Assembly (NCBI GenBank): GCA_904501935.1 | Contig: CAJGDA010000056.1 | Coordinates: 1 to 9,770 of the forward strand | Length of the DNA stretch: 9,770 nucleotides | Source of the DNA: an uncultured Methanobrevibacter sp. | GTDB lineage: Archaea > Methanobacteriota > Methanobacteria > Methanobacteriales > Methanobacteriaceae | Direction of reading: 5' to 3' | Part shown: piece after piece, positions 6,881 to 9,770 of the stretch | Layout of the letters: the number at the start of each line of letters is the position of its first letter | Position numbering within the stretch: the first letter of the stretch is position 1 | The notes under the pieces: generated by a model | What the model saw: the letters and a program-made list of their open reading frames with translations, nothing else | Databases searched by the model: none | What the model was told of the DNA's origin: nothing | Program-made: the position numbers and the translations under genes

Positions 6881-6994
6881 CTAAATATTTTATTTTCATA
6901 GTTAAAAAGAATTTTGTTATTGTGAAAAATTGGTAAAAATTAAATAGTTAAATTGATAAATACAAAACTGTTAATTTAATTATTTGAGGATAAT
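6881..6994. promoter_or_regulatory. Divergent AT-rich promoter region between mcm and the membrane-protein gene
   Basis: The 114-bp gap must carry promoters for both outward genes, but no single TATA box stands out. Candidates are TTTTTAACTATG on the minus strand around 6896-6907, which would put mcm transcript starts near its ATG, and AAATTGATAAATAC on the plus strand around 6949-6962. A plus-strand GAGG at 6986-6989 is the ribosome binding site of the rightward gene. Nothing else is recognised. Confidence 0.35.
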
Positions 6995-7414
6995 ATGAGA
7001 AAATCTAGATTAAGTTTATTTAAATCCACTTCCATGATGATTTCTGTTGTTGGAATCATAATGATAATATTGACAGTTATTGTTGTGGCCTATGTAGGAT
7101 ACAGCATAGTTTCATCAGACATTACAAATGATATATCATCAGGAACACAATATGATGAGCTTGCTGAGCTTAAAGCACAATATGATAATTTATCTGTTAA
7201 GTTTGATAATGTAAAATCAACTTATTATTCTAGCGGACCGGATGAAGTTAAAAAATATAATGATGCAAAAATTGAGCTTTCACGGGCAAAATCAGCAATT
7301 GAAAATGTTCAGAGTGCTTTAGATGCGGGCAAACCATCTAATGATGCGGATAGTAGAATAGCATTTGCTAAAGAAAAGCTCGAAGTCGCTAATAATGCAT
7401 ACAATAATCTTTAA
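6995..7414 (+). CDS. Hypothetical single-pass membrane protein with coiled-coil-like ectodomain
   Basis: I do not recognise this 139-residue protein. A basic N-terminus (MRKSRLSLFK) is followed by one strongly hydrophobic segment at about residues 14-38 (ISVVGIIMIILTVIVVAYVG), giving a predicted inside-to-outside anchor or an uncleaved signal. The rest (about 50-139) is polar, rich in Ala, Lys, Asp and Glu, with heptad-like segments at about 54-75 and 85-112, a loop at GKPSNDAD (112-119) and another helix to the end (FAKEKLEVANNAYNNL). There are no cysteines and no catalytic motif. A GAGG ribosome binding site five bases before the ATG supports translation. It is the only plus-strand gene between mcm and purP and ends three bases from the end of convergent rlmE. 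An envelope or pseudomurein-associated role is possible but unsupported by motif. Confidence 0.75.
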   Translation: MRKSRLSLFKSTSMMISVVGIIMIILTVIVVAYVGYSIVSSDITNDISSGTQYDELAELKAQYDNLSVKFDNVKSTYYSSGPDEVKKYNDAKIELSRAKSAIENVQSALDAGKPSNDADSRIAFAKEKLEVANNAYNNL

Positions 7415-7417
7415 TTC

Positions 7418-8047
7418 TTATTTCCTTTTTCTATTTTTTTTAGGCATATATTCCAAGCCAACAACATACATTTCAGAACTTTTTTTACGTGATGATGGAG
7501 GTTTTGTAGTTTTAACTTTTCTAAATTTACCTTTAAGTGAATCTAACATTTCTTTGTATTCGGGGCCTTGAAATACTTTCATAACGAGATTTCCCTTTTC
7601 TTCCAAGATATTTTCAGCGATTTCAATTACCACATTTGTCAAATCGATTGATCTGAGCTGGTCAATCTGCTTTATTCCACATAGTGAAGGTGATGCATCT
7701 GACATTACAACCTTTGCCTTTCCTCCAATGTATTCCATAATCTTTTCTTGCACTTCAGGTGTTGTAAAATCCCCTCTGATTCCATAATAATTCTCTTCAT
7801 GGAATTTTTTAAACCTGTTTAAATCCACACCAACAACAATGCCTTCCTCACCAACTTTTTCCAATGCTACTTGAGACCATCCTCCTGGTGCGGCTCCAAG
7901 ATCTACAACAGTATCTCCTTCTTTGATGAGTTTGAATTTCTTGTCAAGTTGTTTAAGTTTAAATGATGCTCTTGAGCGATATTCCTCTTTTTTAGCTTTT
8001 TTGTAATATGGGTCATTATGTTTTTCCATCTGCCATTTGCTTCCCAT
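7418..8047 (-). CDS. rlmE: 23S rRNA 2'-O-ribose uridine methyltransferase (FtsJ/RrmJ family)
   Basis: A Rossmann-fold S-adenosylmethionine methyltransferase; E. coli RlmE methylates Um2552 in the A-loop of 23S rRNA, and the same target is inferred here. With the start used here the protein has 209 residues, the family's usual size. The SAM-binding motif is DLGAAPGGW (49-57). The catalytic tetrad of the family is present as K30 (ASFKLKQLD), D117 (VMSDASPS), K157 (LVMKVFQG) and E192 (SSEMYVVG). An upstream in-frame ATG at 8101 would add 18 residues that overlap the preceding gene and resemble nothing in the family. The ATG at 8045-8047 is preferred because GAGGG stands six bases before it and the protein then begins MGSKWQMEKHNDPYYKKAK. 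The gene begins one base after the stop of the phosphoesterase gene, so they form an operon. A lysine/arginine tail (KKNRKRK) ends the protein. Confidence 0.93.
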   Translation of the reverse strand: MGSKWQMEKHNDPYYKKAKKEEYRSRASFKLKQLDKKFKLIKEGDTVVDLGAAPGGWSQVALEKVGEEGIVVGVDLNRFKKFHEENYYGIRGDFTTPEVQEKIMEYIGGKAKVVMSDASPSLCGIKQIDQLRSIDLTNVVIEIAENILEEKGNLVMKVFQGPEYKEMLDSLKGKFRKVKTTKPPSSRKKSSEMYVVGLEYMPKKNRKRK

Positions 8048-8048
8048 T

Positions 8049-8579
8049 TCAATCCCTCTTATATTTGTCAAAATCAAGTGCACTGCATACTGGAGCACCA
8101 ATTTTAATAATCTCTACATCTACTTGTTTATTGTTAATTTCAAGTAACATTACAGTTCTGTCTGCAAGTCTTGGCACTATTGGGCTTCCGGGATTTAATA
8201 AAAGTACTCCATCAGTCTGCTCTATTTTCGGTTGATGTGAATGCCCTGTCACTAAAATATCTGCGCCTAATTCTTTTGCTATGTAAACTAATTGTTGAGT
8301 ATCTCCTCTTGGATAGACTTCCCCATGAGCAATTCCAATTTTCAATCCTTCAGCTTCGATTGTCTTAGCTATTGGGAGTTTAATTCCTTTTGCCCGATCC
8401 ATATTTCCTTGAATTGCCAGTACTGGAGCAATTTCTGATAATTCATCAATCACATTAAGGGATGTTAAATCACCTGCATGAATAATTAAATCAACATCAT
8501 TAAATGCTTCAAAAACTTTTTGAGGAATTTCTTTTGCTCTGTCTGGAATATGGGTGTCTGAAATCAAACCGATTAACAT
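8049..8579 (-). CDS. YfcE/MJ0936-type metallophosphoesterase
   Basis: A calcineurin-like phosphoesterase of 176 residues, near the length of the archaeal MJ0936 protein and E. coli YfcE, which hydrolyse phosphodiesters in vitro with two divalent metal ions. The metal ligands are visible in order: D8 and H10 (SDTH), D37 (HAGD), N59 in GNMD, H85 (AHGE), and H113 and H115 (GHSH). NPGSPIVPR (129-137) is a typical late motif. The natural substrate of this family is uncertain. An AAGGT site stands about seven bases before the ATG. The stop codon is one base from the rlmE start, which suggests coexpression with rRNA methylation, though a functional link is only inferred. Confidence 0.92.
   Translation of the reverse strand: MLIGLISDTHIPDRAKEIPQKVFEAFNDVDLIIHAGDLTSLNVIDELSEIAPVLAIQGNMDRAKGIKLPIAKTIEAEGLKIGIAHGEVYPRGDTQQLVYIAKELGADILVTGHSHQPKIEQTDGVLLLNPGSPIVPRLADRTVMLLEINNKQVDVEIIKIGAPVCSALDFDKYKRD
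8054..8058 (-). promoter_or_regulatory. Ribosome binding site that decides the rlmE start
   Basis: GAGGG on the minus strand lies six bases upstream of the ATG at 8047, inside the last codons of the phosphoesterase gene. The upstream ATG at 8101 has no comparable site, so this favours the shorter protein. Confidence 0.7.
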
Positions 8580-8671
8580 TTTTTCAACCTTATTAATTTT
8601 TTACTTCTAATTCTAATATGTTTCTTATCCTTTTTAATATTTTTTTCACCATTTTTGCAATTAAATAAAAA

Positions 8672-8721
8672 ATATTATAAATTCATAATTATATATTTAT
8701 TAATATCATTCTTTTAAGGAG
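8672..8721 (+). promoter_or_regulatory. purP: purP promoter and ribosome binding site
   Basis: Two TATA-like cores stand upstream of purP: TATTATAAA at about 8672-8680 and TTATATAT at 8689-8696. The first predicts a start near 8704 and a leader of about 26 bases; the second predicts a start near 8719, which would cut into the AAGGAG ribosome binding site at 8716-8721. The upstream element is therefore the better fit. AAGGAG is eight bases from the ATG. Confidence 0.5.
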
Positions 8722-8729
8722 AAGATAAA

Positions 8730-9770
8730 ATGGGAGAAGTTAAAAAGGAAGACATTTTAGATATTTTGGCTAAATATGACAAAAGTGAAATAACAATAGC
8801 CACTCTCGGAAGCCACACCTCTTTACATATATTGCAAGGTGCTAAAGAAGAAGGATTTAAAACAGCTATTGTATGTCAAAAAGGAAGAGAAATTCCATAT
8901 AAACGTTTCGGAGTTGCTGATGAATATATTATTGTTGATGAATTTAAAGACATTGTAAATGAAGATGTTCAACAACAACTTAGGGACATGAATGCAATTG
9001 TTGTTCCTCATGGATCTTTTGTTGCATATGCAGGATTAGATAATGTTGAAGATAAATTCAACGTACCAATGTTTGGAAACAGGGATGTCCTTAGATGGGA
9101 AGCAGAGAGAGACAAAGAAAGAGCATTGCTTGTTGAAGGTGAAGTGAGAATACCTTTCAAATACAATGATCCTTCTGAAATTGACAGGCCTGTAATGGTC
9201 AAATTCCCAGGTGCAAGAGGCGGAAGAGGTTACTTTGTTGCTTCATCTACTGAAGAATTTGATGCAAAAATTGATGCTATGAAAGCTCGTGGATGGTTAG
9301 ATGATAGTGATGTTGAAGCAGCTCACATTGAAGAGTACGTTTCAGGTTGTAATTACTGTATACACTATTTCTATTCAGCACTTGACGATAAAGTTGAATT
9401 AATGGGTATGGATACAAGATATGAATCTAGTATTGATGGATTTGTCAGAATGCCTGCAAAAGATCAATTAGACATTGATTTAAGCCCATCTTATGTAGTT
9501 ACTGGTAACCACCCTGCTGTAATTCGTGAATCTTTACTCCCACAAGTATTTGATATAGCTGATAAATTAACAGAAAGTGCTAAAAAATTAGTTGCTCCTG
9601 GATTAAATGGTCCTTTCTGTATGCAAACATTAGTAAATGATAATTTAGAAGTAATTTGTTTTGAAATCAGTGCTAGAACTGATGGTGGTACAAACACATT
9701 TATGGATGGTTCTCCTTACTCCTACTTAACTTATGGTAAACCTATGAGTATGGGTAGAAGAATTGCTCTT
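8730..9770 (+). CDS. purP: FAICAR synthetase PurP (ATP-grasp), 3' end cut by window edge
   Basis: Catalyses the archaeal ATP- and formate-dependent formylation of AICAR to FAICAR in late purine biosynthesis, replacing the folate-dependent PurH step. The frame runs 347 codons from the ATG at 8730 to the window end with no stop; the family is about 360 residues, so only a short C-terminal piece is missing. Recognisable parts are the N-terminal ATLGSHTSLHILQGAKEEGF (24-43), GREIPYKRFGVADEYI (52-67), VVPHGSFVAYAG (91-102), MFGNRDVLRWEAERDKE (114-130), the glycine-rich ATP-grasp loop VKFPGARGGRGYF (157-169), GNHPAVIRESLLP (259-271), and the metal-binding end FEISARTDGGTN (311-322), with E312 as the likely ligand. 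AAGGAG lies eight bases before the start, which is the first ATG in frame and matches the family N-terminus. Confidence 0.95.
   Translation, partial: MGEVKKEDILDILAKYDKSEITIATLGSHTSLHILQGAKEEGFKTAIVCQKGREIPYKRFGVADEYIIVDEFKDIVNEDVQQQLRDMNAIVVPHGSFVAYAGLDNVEDKFNVPMFGNRDVLRWEAERDKERALLVEGEVRIPFKYNDPSEIDRPVMVKFPGARGGRGYFVASSTEEFDAKIDAMKARGWLDDSDVEAAHIEEYVSGCNYCIHYFYSALDDKVELMGMDTRYESSIDGFVRMPAKDQLDIDLSPSYVVTGNHPAVIRESLLPQVFDIADKLTESAKKLVAPGLNGPFCMQTLVNDNLEVICFEISARTDGGTNTFMDGSPYSYLTYGKPMSMGRRIAL

Noticed and set aside
8171..8368. Plus-strand frame opposite the phosphoesterase gene, and its neighbour at 8008-8235
   Set aside because: Both overlap the metal-binding motifs of the minus-strand gene and lack ribosome binding sites.
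8823..9697. Minus-strand frames opposite purP
   Set aside because: purP is open and motif-rich across the full stretch; the antisense frames are shadows.
1..9770. CRISPR array, tRNA or rRNA gene, insertion sequence, toxin-antitoxin or defence cluster
   Set aside because: No regularly spaced repeats, tRNA-like cloverleaf, transposase motifs, terminal inverted repeats or defence-gene motifs were found; genes are housekeeping and uniform in composition.

Overview
The window looks like a stretch of core information-processing genes from an AT-rich methanogenic archaeon of the order Methanobacteriales, most likely Methanobrevibacter or a close relative. The evidence is a set of genes with archaeal character: a single MCM helicase very like the Methanothermobacter protein, aIF2-beta, NMD3, an archaeal-type TyrRS of about 320 residues, and the archaeal purine enzyme PurP. 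Intergenic regions are strongly AT-rich with TATA-box-like motifs, and many starts carry GGAGG/GGTGAT-type ribosome binding sites. The genus is an inference from composition and gene content.

Layout. At the left edge (1-1413, minus) is the N-terminal two thirds or so of a large U32-family protein, probably a 23S rRNA hydroxylase-like enzyme rather than a true protease. It diverges from thymidylate kinase tmk (1494-2072, plus) across an 80-bp gap holding one near-symmetrical TATA element. tmk converges on a minus-strand run reading from right to left: mcm (4877-6880), aIF2-beta (4344-4751), nmd3 (3269-4312), tyrS (2297-3259) and a 70-residue unknown protein (2084-2296). The last three are closely packed; the small gene starts on the base after the tyrS stop. 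T-rich tracts after mcm and after aIF2-beta suggest partial termination, so this is probably several overlapping transcription units.

To the right, a lone plus-strand gene (6995-7414) encodes an unrecognised single-pass membrane protein with a coiled-coil-like outer part. It converges with a tight two-gene minus operon: a YfcE/MJ0936-type metallophosphoesterase (8049-8579) followed by rlmE, the 2'-O-ribose methyltransferase (7418-8047). Across a 150-bp divergent promoter region, purP (8730 to the right edge) runs on the plus strand and lacks only its last few codons.

Together the genes cover replication (MCM), dTTP supply (Tmk), translation initiation and aminoacylation (aIF2-beta, TyrRS), and large-subunit biogenesis or rRNA modification (NMD3, RlmE, possibly the U32 protein). 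No mobile element, CRISPR array, tRNA, rRNA or defence gene is visible, and I see no convincing undescribed multi-gene system. The least explained parts are the two small proteins of unknown function, the CxxC tail of Tmk, the palindrome at the mcm stop codon and the mcm/aIF2-beta gap. No gene-free stretch exceeds 300 bases.
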